Source: Paratrimastix pyriformis
Taxonomy: Eukaryota; Preaxostyla; Paratrimastigidae
Assembly: GCA_027972325.1 (NCBI GenBank)
Contig: JAPMOS010000053.1
Span: 186,001-250,000 of the forward strand
Direction of reading: 5' to 3'
DNA length: 64,000 bases
Positions 21,105-31,451 of this stretch are shown piece by piece. How positions within the stretch are numbered: position 1 is the stretch's first letter; every line of letters starts with the position of its first letter. A program made the position numbers and the translations under genes. The notes beneath the pieces were generated by a model, which worked only from the letters and a program-made list of their open reading frames with translations, did not search any database and was not told the DNA's origin.

Positions 21105-23790
21105 CTACTGGAGGAGGGCTGCGGCGGTCTTGCCTCCGGGCAAGGGGGCCGACGGGAAGTCATCGGCCTGGTCCTGGCCCTGGCCCTGGCCAAGGGCGGC
21201 CTTCTCCTCGGGGCGAGCGACGGGTACGGGCAGGGGACTGTCGGCCCTGTCGGTCGCCGGCTGGCGGCCGGGGGAGAGGAGGTTCTCCTCGTCGATGGGG
21301 CCCAGCTCTTCGTCCTCGAGGTCGCGGAGGGTCTCCATCCGCTTGCCCATCTCGGCCTCGGTCAGCTCGCGCCGCCCCACCAGCAGCGGCTCCGGTTGGG
21401 TCGCCGCGGGGGCCTCGGCCCCAGGGGCAACAGCCCCGCCCGCGGCCCCTCCTTGCAGCTGGAAGCCACCGAGTGGGAGATTGCCCTATGAGGCGGCAGC
21501 GAACTCAGGCGGGGCCGCGGACCTTGGATTTGTGCAGCTCCAGCCGGGTGTGCACCGTGTGGTAGCGCAGGGCCCGGGGGTCCTTGTGGATGACATACAG
21601 GCCCTGCACCCGGCTCGTGCTGGGGGGGAGCGGAAGAGGCATCCCGGGCAGTGAGGAGCCAGGGGCGAGGGAGGCGAGCCGTTGCCGCCCTCGGGCCGGC
21701 GGGCGGACCTGTGGACGACGTATGTGTACTCTCGGGCGAACTCGTAGCTGTGGCGGGCCGCGGGGTCGGCCTCGCCGTCAGGGTCCGAGGCCGAGGTCAT
21801 ATCCACATCGGCATCGGGCGCCGTCGCCTACCCCGGGCCCAGGCGGCCGCAGCGAGGCAGGGATGGGCGGGGGAGATGAAGAGATGCAGAGGGCGGTCGT
21901 GGGGCTCGGGAGAATCGGGCACTGCTCTTGCTCTGCGGGCGGCAGGACGGACGGGCACCTTCGATCGGCGGTTGCCGCGGGCCCGGTGTCGCACAGCCGG
22001 TAGATAGAGCGACACGGACGACTGGGGGGCACGGGGCGGGTGGGGAGACAAAAGGGCGGGGGGGAATCAGTGACCCACAGTCGGCAGACCGAGCGACACG
22101 AACGACTACAGGGCGGGCGGGAGGTGAAAGGGCGTGCGTGGGTGGGGGATCGGCGACGAGGCGGGCGGCAAGGCCCATGTGACCATCCTCCCAGAGCCCC
22201 GGCCGAACCCCGCCACCCCGGCCGAACCCCGCCACCCCGGCCGAACCCCGCCACCCCGGCCGAACCCCGCCACCCCGGCCGAACCCCGCCACCCCGGCCG
22301 AACCCCGCCACCCCGGCCGGACCTTGATGCCCTTGCGGGGCGGCATGGCCTTGATGAGCGAGTGCAGCTGCCGCCTGGCGCCCAGCTCGGGGGGCAGGGC
22401 CGAGTGGGGGATGGGGTCCGTGTCGAAGACCGACTGGGTGTACCTGCAGCCCGCAGCCGCAGCCCGCCCAGCCGCCGCACCGATGGTTGAGCAGAGCGGG
22501 TCGTCGAGCGGCACATGCATGCCACGGCAGGGGGGTGGGGGTGGGTGCGGGGGTGGGTGGGAGGCTGGCGGACAGGTTGGGCCAGAGGTCGAAGTCGGGC
22601 AGGAGGGGCACCACCGAGATGGCCTGCACGGCGGCCCCTTTGGTGGGGTGCCGCGGGACGGTGCGGGCCTTGACGAAGCTCTCCTGGATCTGCTGCAGGT
22701 GCTCCGTGCCCGTCAGCACGGGGGGCGGTTTTGGTCTGGGTGCAGAAGGGAGAAGAATTGGACGGGGGTGAGCATTGCGGGGGCGCGAGCATTGGACGGG
22801 GATGAGCATGGGACGGGGATGAGCATGGGACGGGGGCGCGAGCATGGGGGTGAGCATTGGACGGGGATGAGCATTGGGAGCATGGGACGGGGGATGAGCA
22901 TTGGGAGCATGGGACGGGGGATGAGCATTGAGAGCATGGGACGGGGGATGAGCATTGGGGGCATGGGACGGGGATGAGCATTGGGAGCATGGGACGGGGG
23001 ATGAGCATTGGGAGCATGGGACGGGGGTGCGAGCATGCGATACTGGACGGGAGGTGCGGTGCGGACTCGTCATCGAGGTCGCCGCGGACGGCCGACGTAT
23101 CGTACAGGTCGTTGGACAAGTATTCGGGCTTCCGCAGCCACACCGGTCGGGGCAGCTGCGGGCGGGGGCTGCGAAAGAAGGCGAAGCGAAATGGTGCGGC
23201 ACGGATGGCACGGGTGAGGAGCGGCATAGGCAGCGCCGCCAACGCCAAGGGCCGACACTCCGTCTCGGTCTCGTCGCCCCCAACTCTCGCCCCTGATTCT
23301 GGCTGCCGCAGACCCGACAGTCGACGCGGAGGCCGCGGGGGCCGAGGGCGCGTCGGACGGGTCGGGGAGCAGGTCCTGGTCCTCGGCCGAGAGGCGCGGC
23401 TTGGAGGACTTGTCAATACCGGCCCTGATACCGGCTGGATGTGGTCGCAAAAGATGGGATCAATGGGAGCGTCTGGAGTTTTCACAGACTGGTCTTTGGG
23501 TAGGCATCAGGATTGATGAGCTCGATGTCGATGCCCATGTTCGGCTCTGTATGTAACTCGAACTTGAGCTTCTTTTCGATGGAAGTAGCAAAATAATCGA
23601 TGTATCTGTTCGGGTTCAAGGGGTACGTGAGGAGCTTCGGATGTCCGGGTATGTCCGGCAGGGAAAATCGATATTTCATGTGGCAGATAAATTCTGGCTG
23701 TTCTGGCTGCTGTTTAGGTGCGTCATCGCCGCCTTGAGTTGGGGTGGGTCCGGCCGTGGCCGTGGCCGTGGCGCCTGCTGGCTGAGACAT
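21105..23790 (-). CDS. PAF1: Paf1, core subunit of the RNA polymerase II Paf1 complex
   Basis: Exon 1 (23790-23490) reads MSQPAG, then FICHMKYRFSLPDIPGHPK, LTYPLNPNRYIDY and GIDIELINPDAY, a clear match to the Paf1 N-terminus. A 55-nt intron (23489-23435, donor GTCTGT) leads to exon 2 (SSKPRLSAEDQDLLPDP). Later exons give RPVWLRKPEYLSNDLYDTS, the region around LQQIQESFVKARTVPRHPTK and VVPLLPDFDLWPN, then RHSYEFAREYTYVVH and LYVIHKDPRALRYHTV. These are the conserved Paf1 blocks in the right order. The acidic tail (ELTEAEMGKRMETLRDLEDE) ends at 21105. Paf1 couples transcription elongation to histone marks. The two longest introns hold minisatellites. The start ATG at 23790 begins a short Ala/Thr-rich lead. 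Confidence 0.92.
22196..22320 (-). repeat. 19-bp minisatellite in a Paf1 intron, about 6 copies
   Basis: Plus-strand unit GAACCCCGCCACCCCGGCC, nearly perfect. Confidence 0.93.
22750..23035 (-). repeat. About 27-bp minisatellite in a Paf1 intron
   Basis: Imperfect units built from GAGCATTGGGAGCATGGGAC and GGGGGAT (plus strand), about ten copies with internal variants. Confidence 0.88.
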
Positions 23791-23951
23791 CCAACGCCGA
23801 GGGAGCACAGCCCATCGCCGGTCAATTCAATTGCGGGCCCACAAAATGGATGAACACCTGATGCAGCCGATTTTCCAAGTGTTTCTGTGCATATTCGACG
23901 AAGAGAAAAGGATACGGGCAAGGAAAAGAAAAAGAAAAAGCCGATCGGAGA

Positions 23952-26900
23952 TCATTGGGGCGGGACTGCTGATCCAGTACCAGCTTCAAGTGCGACAAAC
24001 TGAGTGGGCTGGAGCGCCGGGTGTCGAGCTCCTCGTGCACCGGATCTCCTCATCATGGAGCCCAAGCCCACCGGGGCGCCACCCCCGTCGGCCGTGAGGT
24101 AGGCCGGCGGCAATTCGCTCTCGGTGGTGGATGGGCCCCTCGGGGCGGCTCCCCCCCAGGCAGAGGCCGCCAGGGCGCCAACACCTGATTGGTGGGGAAT
24201 GGCGCTAGACGAGAGGGGGTCGGGGCCCAAGAGCCCACTCTGCCAGGGCTCGCTGCCGTCTCGGGGGGCCGCATCGGCGGGCTGGGGCTGGGGAGGCGCG
24301 AGGCGGACGAGCTCCTCGGGGGGTACCGGTACTCCCTCGGGTGGGACTGGGGTGGCGAAGGGAAGGGAGCTCGACGGGGGGGCCGCACGAGCCGCCGGTT
24401 CCGAGAGGTACCCGAGGGCCGTGCTGGGGGGGGCCGATTGGGAGGGCTGCGGCTGCGGCGGGGTGGGGGCAGCAGCGGGGACCGAGGGAGGGAGTGCCGA
24501 GGAGTAGCGCGAGGACGTCCCCACACCCAGGGATCCTGGGTAGGTGGGCGGGGCGCCGTAGGAAAGCCGCGACTGGGCCAGGGAGTTGGCGAAGGGCAGG
24601 TTCTGCTCGGGCCGATCCCCACCATCCGCCCGCCCGCCCGCCCGGGGCCCCGTGAGTGGGCATCAAGGGCCACCCAAGGCCAACGCCTCGATCGGGGGGT
24701 GGGAAGGGAGGGCCAAAACAGGCCCATGGCGACCGGGGCGGACCTGGGCGCGGATGGCCGAGGGGACGAAGGGCGGGAAGGCAGCCGGCCCACCGGGGGC
24801 GGGCGGCCCCATCGCCAGAGCCGAGGCGGCCCCCAAGAGCGAGCCCAGAGGAAGCCCCCCGGCCCCCGATTGACCACCGCCCACGGGGGGGCCCGCGCTC
24901 CCGGAGCCCATGCCGGCCAGCCCCGAGCCGGCCATGGCAGCCAGGGGGCCGCCCGGCATGAAGTGGCTGGCCTTGGCCTGGTTGAGCTCCTTGCTGAGGA
25001 ACTCGTTCACTGCCCGCCCGCCATCAGGAGCCCCAGACCAGCCACCCCAAGGAGACAGCGGCAGTGAGGGGCTTGTGACCGGGCGGTGTGTGTGGGTGGA
25101 GCAAAGGGACTGATCAATCGGACAGGAAGGGTCTCAAATGACGCACAGCTTGAGCGAACTTGGGGCCGGTGGCGAACAAGAATCACAAAATTATGACTCG
25201 CAAAAAAAGCACTCATGTCTCCTCCCAAGCCCCGCGCCCGTGCCAGTTCAAAGCCCGAGGTGCCCGCTGCCGTGGCCAGAGAGAAGCCGGGCCCTGCCGA
25301 CCCGGGTGCTGGGGATGTGGGTTGAGGGGGTGGGATGGGGTATGCGTGGGTATGTGTTGGTGTGTGGGTTTGGGGTTTTTTCTCGTTTCCAATTTCCAAT
25401 CTTTTTCCCCCTAAATTGTAATTGCGCTTGATTATAACATGAGGTCCCACCCGTGTCAAAAAAAACACAGGTGTGTGGTGTGTGTGTGTGTGTGTGTGTG
25501 AGTGGGGGGGGGCAGGGCATGCGGACGCTTCTTTGCCTGGTCGAGCTCCTGGGCCAGCTGGCCCGCGTGGGCCTCGGCCTCCCCCTGGCGCCCCTCGGCC
25601 AGGGCGGCCCGCTTCTCGAGGGCCGCCAGCTCCTCCTGGAGGCGCCCCTCCTACCCACCCGCCCGCCCAGAAGAGACGGACGCCCCACGCAACGGCACCC
25701 GCGATGGCGAAGGCAGCAATGGGTGCGGGTGTGTGTGGGTGTGTGCGGAGCAAAGGGACTGATCAATCGGACAGAAGGTGGTGTGGGTGTGGGTGTGGGT
25801 GTGGGCGTAGGTGTGGGTGTGGGCCTAACCCTGCCCCCCACACACACACACAATCTCCACACCCCGGCCCTGTCCCGTCCCGTCCCGTCCCGTTCTTCAC
25901 CGTGCCCCTCTGTGCTACGTGCGGCCTGCCCCGGTCGTGCTGTCCCTACGTCCCGTCCCGTCCCGTCCCGTCCCGTCCCGTCCCGTTCGTTGCCGTCCCG
26001 TCCGTCGTCGATGCTCGCCATCGACATTTTACTTGCGCGCCCAATCGAAAAGGTCTGTGTCACATGCTCCGATTGCCCCTTGTCTTGCCTGTGTCGGGGA
26101 CCCCCTTTGACGCGACACATGCTGCTGCTGTGCGATGTGGTGAGAGCGTGAGCTGTCCATCCACACCATGTGACGGATCCCTTGTGGGTCCTGATTTCCG
26201 GTCTCGGACGTTGACGTGCTCTTCCGCCTGAGCGCTTTGCCGTTGACTGACCCTTGTTCGCTGCCGCCTGCTTGCGTATGTTGGCCTGGTGGACACTGCT
26301 TGACTATGGCGCTTCCCTCGTGGATTGTGCCTACATTTCTTGCGGTGTCTTTCTTCCCTCTTTTTAATGTGGGTGTGGGCCGGGACATGATGTCCATGTC
26401 CAGGGAAGATGGCCGTGCGGCGTGGGCCGTGGTGGTGATGGCCGTGCGGCATGGAGCATGGGCAGGGCGGTGATGGCCGTGCGGTATGGAGCATGGGCAG
26501 GGCGGTGATGGCCGTGCGGCATGGAGCATGGGCAGGGCGGTGATGGCCGTGCGGCATGGAGCATGGCGGACCGCCTCCTCGTGGCGGCGGGCCTGGTGGC
26601 GGAGGGCCTTGATGGACTCCTGGAGGTCCCCCTGCAGGCCCGTCAGGCGGGCGTTTTCGTTGTAGGCCTCCTGGAAGCGGGCCTTGTACTTCATGATGAC
26701 CTTGTTCGCCTGCCGGGGCGCCGGGACCGAAATCAGTGAGCCGGTGAAGACGAGGGCGGGGGCGAAAGCGGGGGTGAAGACGAGAGCGGGGGTGAAGACG
26801 AGAGCGGGGGTGAAGACGAGGGCGGGGGTGAAGACGAGGGCGGGGGTGAAGGCGAGAGCGGGGGTGAAGGCGAGAGCGGGGGTGAAGACGAGGACGAGGA

Positions 26901-29282
26901 CGGGGCGAGGTGCCCGTGGGTGGCGGGGCGAGGGCGAGGGCGAGGACGAGGACGGGGTGAGGGCATGCCCGTGGGTGGCGGGGTGAGGGCATGCCCGTGG
27001 GTGGCGGGGGGATGGCAGCGCAAGGGCGAGACGGCGCCACGGGGGAGAAGCGACCTTCTCGATCTGCTCGGCCGTCATCCGGACGCGCCGCTCGGAGAGG
27101 TCCCGCTCCTGCTGGGCTTGCTGGGCCACCTCGCCAAGCCGACCCTGGGGTGGGCGGCAGGCAGATGGGCGAGTGTGACCGGTGAGCGTGCGTAAGGTGT
27201 GGCCTGTGCGTGACCGGTGTGCGCGTGCGTAAGGTGTGGCCTGTGCGTGACCGGTGTGCGCGTGCGTAAGGTGTGGCCTGTGCGTTCGTGACCGGTGCGC
27301 GCGTGGGATGTGTGCCTGCCTGGGCCTGTGGGATGTGTGCCTGCCTGGGCCTGTGGGATGCGTGCCTGCCTGGGCCTGTGGGATGCGTGCCTGTGGCAGA
27401 AGGCAGAGGGCGCGAGCGAACCTTCTCCGTGCCGAGGTTCTCGTGGGCTTGGCGCAGCAGGGCCAACTCGCGGTCCCGCTCGGCCACCTGTCCGCCCGAT
27501 CGCCACCACCACCACCGCCCATCGGCGCCGGACCAGCAACGGATTGGAGGTGAGCCTGGCCCAGCACGGCCCCGGAGCAGAATCGATCTCAAGGGCATGA
27601 GGCGGAGGGGCGGAGGGGCGGAGGGCAGCGCGGGGCCGGGGACGCACCAGGGCCGTGAGGGCCGCGGCCTTCTCGCCCAGCTTGGCGGCCTCGGTCTGGG
27701 CCCGGGCCAGCTGCCCTTGCTGCTCGCGCCCTTCAGCCCGCAGCCCCTCCAGCTGTCGCTGGGCCGCCTCACAATCCCGCTCGCTCTGCGCCACCCTGGC
27801 CGCGAGCACGGGTGGCGGGGCCGGGCGGGATGGGTGGGTGTCGGGGGCGAGCGGGCCGGGGCAGGGCGGGCCGAGGGGCGGACCTCTCGGTGAGGGTGCG
27901 CACGGAGCCGTCCAGGGCGGCCTTCTCGGAGGCCAGCTGGCCCAGCCGGCTCTGCAGGTCGCTCGCCTCGCCGTGCATCTTGCGCTCCTGCGGACCGGCA
28001 GCCCAGCCGAGCGGCGGCATGAGGAGCCCCGCCATGTCTTCGCCCAGAGATCACCTCAATGCCAGAGGCACCATTCGGGGCAGGGAGTGGAGCGCCGGCA
28101 CGGACCTGCGCCTGCATGGCGGCCTCCAACTGGCGCCGCTCGGCCTCGAAGCGCTCCTGCTGCGCCTGCCGGGCCGCCCCCGCTGAAGCAGAAAAAGGCG
28201 GAACGTCGGCGCGGTGCGGGCAAGAGGTGGCTGGCCTGTGTGGCGGCGGGTGGGAGGTGTGGCGCGGGTGCGTGTGGGCGCGTCTGGCGGACCCTCTTCC
28301 CTGAGGGCGGCCAGCTGGGCCTTGTGGTGCGCCTCGGCCGTGTCGCACTGGCGCTGGGCACCGGCCAGGGACTTGCGCTGCGGGCCGGACACACATGCCA
28401 GATGATGGGCCGCGATGGGTGAGCGTGAATGGGATGGAGCGACCGAATCGCGCACGAGTGCGCCCCCTGACGGCGGGGCTGCGAGGGGGCTGCGAGGGGG
28501 CTGCGAGGGGGCTGCGAGGGGGCTGCGAGGGCTGCGGGGGCTGCGAGGGGGGCTGCTGCGAGGGCTGCGAGGGGGCTGCGGGGGGCTGCGGGGGCTGGGG
28601 GGCTGCGGGGGCTGCGGGGGCTGGGGGGGCTGCGGGGGCTGCGGGGGCTGCGGGGGGCTGGGGGCTGGGGGCTGCGGGGCTGCGGGGCTGCGGGGGGGGC
28701 GGACGGTGTCCTCGAGGTCGCTGCCGGCCCGGCGGAGCTGATCGGTGAGCTCGCGGATGCGTGCCGTGGCCTGAACCACCCGGGCGGCCAGGTGCTCCTT
28801 AAGCTCGCGGTCTGTGGCTTCCAGTAAATCTGCTTGGAAGACTCGCTGGAGCTGGAAGCGACTTTGCTGTTCGATCACCCACACCACTTTCCCGCCCCTC
28901 TGCCGTTCCAACACAATCTGTCGGCTGACAAGAAATCAAACAAAATATTTCCTGGAATGTTCGCAGACACGGACCTTTGGAAGAGATCCTTCAAATTCTC
29001 AGGAAACTCGGCAAAAGGAACGATAATGTTATTCTGCTCTTTGACAGTTGCGTAATCACGCTCTGTAATGTCCGTTTGAAGGAGGAAGAGCAGATCATCA
29101 TCATTTGTGAAAGAAATATGGAGAACCCGCTGATTGTCACGTTCCATCCAACATATGCATAGTTGAAGTTCGGCACGTTTGGGTTCCGTGTGTTGTTCTG
29201 GAGTTCTGATTATGACACCAACGGCCTCCTGGAAAACGATACCGAGCATGGAACCGGGTCCAGGGCCACCCGGGAAAGCCAT
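23952..29282 (-). CDS. SAS6: SAS-6, centriole cartwheel protein
   Basis: Exon 1 from the ATG at 29282 encodes the SAS-6 head: LGIVFQEAVGVIIR, then VLHISFTNDDDLLFLLQTDI and VPFAEFPENLKDLFQR, matching the conserved PISA region. A GTCCGT intron removes about 50 nt. The next exon (QIVLERQRGGKVVWVIEQQ, LLEATDRELKEHLAARV) completes the head and enters the coiled coil. At least eight coiled-coil exons follow, for example AARVAQSERDCEAAQRQLEG, QVAERDRELALLRQAHENL, NKVIMKYKARFQEAYNENA and EELAALEKRAALAEGRQGEA. The C-terminal exon begins NEFLSKELNQAKASHFMPGG, like the KELN motif of animal SAS-6, and ends in a Ser/Pro/Ala-rich tail. The head dimerises into nine-fold rings and the coil forms the spokes of the cartwheel. 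The tail exon order near 24.0 kb is less certain. Confidence 0.87.
26450..26570 (-). repeat. About 36-bp direct repeat, three to four copies
   Basis: Units containing GGAGCATGGGCAGGGCGGTG and ATGGCCGTGCGG, in a SAS-6 intron. Confidence 0.88.
26745..26892 (-). repeat. 18-bp minisatellite, about 8 copies
   Basis: Plus-strand unit GCGGGGGTGAAGACGAGA, lying in the next SAS-6 intron and almost touching an exon boundary. Confidence 0.92.
27185..27400 (-). repeat. Two adjacent direct repeats (about 38 bp and 24 bp)
   Basis: First three units around GTAAGGTGTGGCCTGTGCGT, then four units around CTGCCTGGGCCTGTGGGATG, both in one SAS-6 intron. Confidence 0.88.
28478..28690 (-). repeat. GGGGGCTGCGAG-type 9-12-bp array
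   Basis: Plus strand very G-rich, coding strand C-rich; in a SAS-6 intron right after the exon ending SDLEDT. Confidence 0.92.
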
Positions 29283-29610
29283 TGATTCGAAAAATCGGTG
29301 TTTGGTTATCTCCCCAGGGAGAAGAAAATTCGGCAAAAAGATTTGAAATGAGTTTTTGAGGATAACATCACCAGGTATTGGGGATGCCGAAGGAAATAGG
29401 GGTAACGCACCCAAGGGAAAGAGGAAGGGTGAGAGATATCCCACAGATTCAGGGGAGCGCGGTCACACTCGCGAAACCATCGCTGGTCCGTGGGAAGGAC
29501 AGAAAAAGAGGAGGCAAATAGAAAAGGAGGCTGAGATCGAAGTCGGGGAAATGCCCGAGAAAGCAAGAAACGGCGCCCTTACAGAGTGGGTGGAGGGGGA
29601 GAAGTCATGA
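29283..29610. other. Spacer between SAS-6 and PPP4R2
   Basis: About 330 bp, AT-richer than the genes. It should hold the SAS-6 promoter and the PPP4R2 3' end. No further gene is seen. Confidence 0.45.
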
Positions 29611-31288
29611 TCAAGAAGATGCAGGCGGAGCAGCTGGGGGAACCGTCACGGGCTCCGCGTGGGATTCGGCGGTGGGGGAGGAAGTGCTGATAGTGGAAGG
29701 AAGAGCGGTGAGGGCTGGGATAGAGGGTGACGCTGCGTCCGATGGGAGGGCGGAGCTCGGGGCGGGCGTCGAAGCGGCCGGATGAGGGGCAAGATCAGCA
29801 GATGCGGAAGTTGGGGCGGAGGCAGAGGCCGATGCCGATGCCGATGCCGGCACGGGGGCGGGGGCCGGAACGGCGGTAGGGTCTGGTGGCACAGGACATC
29901 CAGAGTCGCGGGGGGGAGACACAGCCGGAGCTTGGGTGTTCTCCGACCCCGCTGGCGCGCTGACGTTTGCAGCAGGGGCGCCAGCGGTAGCCGTGGCGGA
30001 GGCTGGGGGCGTCTCAACCTCCATGGGGGCAGTCGGCGCCTCCTCGGCGGGTTGGGGGGCAGTCTGCAAGTCCAAATCGCACAAGTGCCAAAAACAACGT
30101 CGAATGGATGTGGAGCGTATGCGTGGATGTGGAGCGTATGCGTGGATGTGGAGCGTATGCGTGGATGTGGAGCGTATGCGTGGATGTGGAGCGTATGCGT
30201 GGATGGGGAGCGTATGCTTGGGAGGGTCTCTGCACGGTCACAGACATCCGGCGATGGTGTTGCAGGCTCAATGTCTGCCGAGGCAGAGGCAGGCGGGAGG
30301 GCCGCGGCTGGGACGGGGGCAGGCTGCTGCTCGGCCGCCGCACCGGGAGCCGATCCAACGGTCGCAGCAGCAGAAGGCGCGGGCGTCTCGATGGGAAGAG
30401 CCGCCGCGGCGACGGGGGCCGCCTCGATGTTGGGGAACTCGTCCTCCTCGGGCTTCATGTGGGCTGCAGCCGCCACCGCGGCCGCCATTTTTTGGGCATC
30501 TTCGGCAGCCATCCGTTCCAAATCGGCGGCCTTGGGGAGCGGCCGGCCGGTAGGGAGGAGAATGAGGACGAGACGAGAGAGATGGTTCAGAGAGGCATGC
30601 CTTGGCCCCGGCCCCCAGCCCACCGGCCCCCCAGCCCACCGGCCCGAGGAAAATCTTCATCTCGACCGACCTTGGGTTCGATGCGCGGGCGCTTTGTCAC
30701 AGCTTGGAAGGGAATTGTGGTTGTTACCGTGACAAGCTGGGAGGAAAGACCGAACGGCGTTCACCCAACAAGAACAGAGAGGGGACCAACCTTGTCAAAA
30801 GCGTTCAGGAATTTCCGAGTGCTCTGGTAAGGGAAGTGCGATTGTCCACCAATTGTGAGAAGTTCGCACATTCTCTGGAGGGTGAACGGGGCCCTGAGTG
30901 GGGAGGATGCATGGAGTTTGTGAATCTTAGAACAACGAGCGCGTACAGACTCGCTAAATCCGTCAAATTGTGACAAAAGAGTTGTTTTCAGCTCTTCGAA
31001 TCCCGGGCCAGAGGGCGGGCGGTCCAGAATGTCGTTATTGATCGAACGGTGCATCTGATCGAGGACCTATGCGAAAGAAAAAGGAGGATGAGGGTCCCTG
31101 GAACGGTAAAAATTAGGGAGACTCACCTGAGTTAATTTTGTCCTTATCAAGAACTTCAAATTAGCCCAGGGATAACAACACACGCCATGCTGGGAAACCT
31201 CGTGGAGAAGCTCCTCAAGGCCAGAGGGAACTTCAGTGGCTTTGGAGGCCACGAATTGCTCAAGCATAGCTTCGGGTGTCGTCGCCAT
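29611..31288 (-). CDS. PPP4R2: Protein phosphatase 4 regulatory subunit 2 (PPP4R2)
   Basis: Exon 1 starts MATTPEAMLEQFVASKA (ATG 31288) and ends WANLKFLIRTKLTQ at a canonical GTGAGT donor, unusual for this window. Exon 2 reads VLDQMHRSINNDIL, GFEELKTTLLSQFDGFS, then APFTLQRMCELLTIGGQ and STRKFLNAFDK. This matches the PFTIQRLCELL core of PPP4R2. The following exon ends TIPFQAVTKRPRIEPK. Two more exons give an Ala/Pro/Glu-rich disordered tail (LPKAADLERMAAEDAQKMAA onward), which is also the pattern in animal PPP4R2. PPP4R2 bridges the PP4 catalytic subunit and R3 in a complex acting in DNA repair and at centrosomes. A 19-bp minisatellite lies in the intron at 30106-30210. Confidence 0.88.
30106..30210 (-). 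repeat. 19-bp minisatellite in a PPP4R2 intron, about 5 copies
   Basis: Plus-strand unit GGATGTGGAGCGTATGCGT, perfect but for the end units. Confidence 0.93.
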
Positions 31289-31451
31289 GACGGCAGGGAA
31301 AAGGAAAGCGCAAAATCGAACGAAGAAGCACGACCGGGGCACACGTGACTTCGCGCTGGCGATATTTACAGAGAGCCGGGAAGGGGACGGGGGAAGAAAA
31401 AAATCGAACGTTAAACGCAAAGGGGCAGGGATTGGGGAACTCAGCACCGGT

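Noticed and set aside
23473-23489. A 17-nt intron in Paf1 (GTCTGTGAAAACTCCAG)
   Set aside because: Extending to the next acceptor gives a 55-nt intron in the same phase that enters the better-matching exon SSKPRLSAEDQD, so the ultrashort form is not needed.
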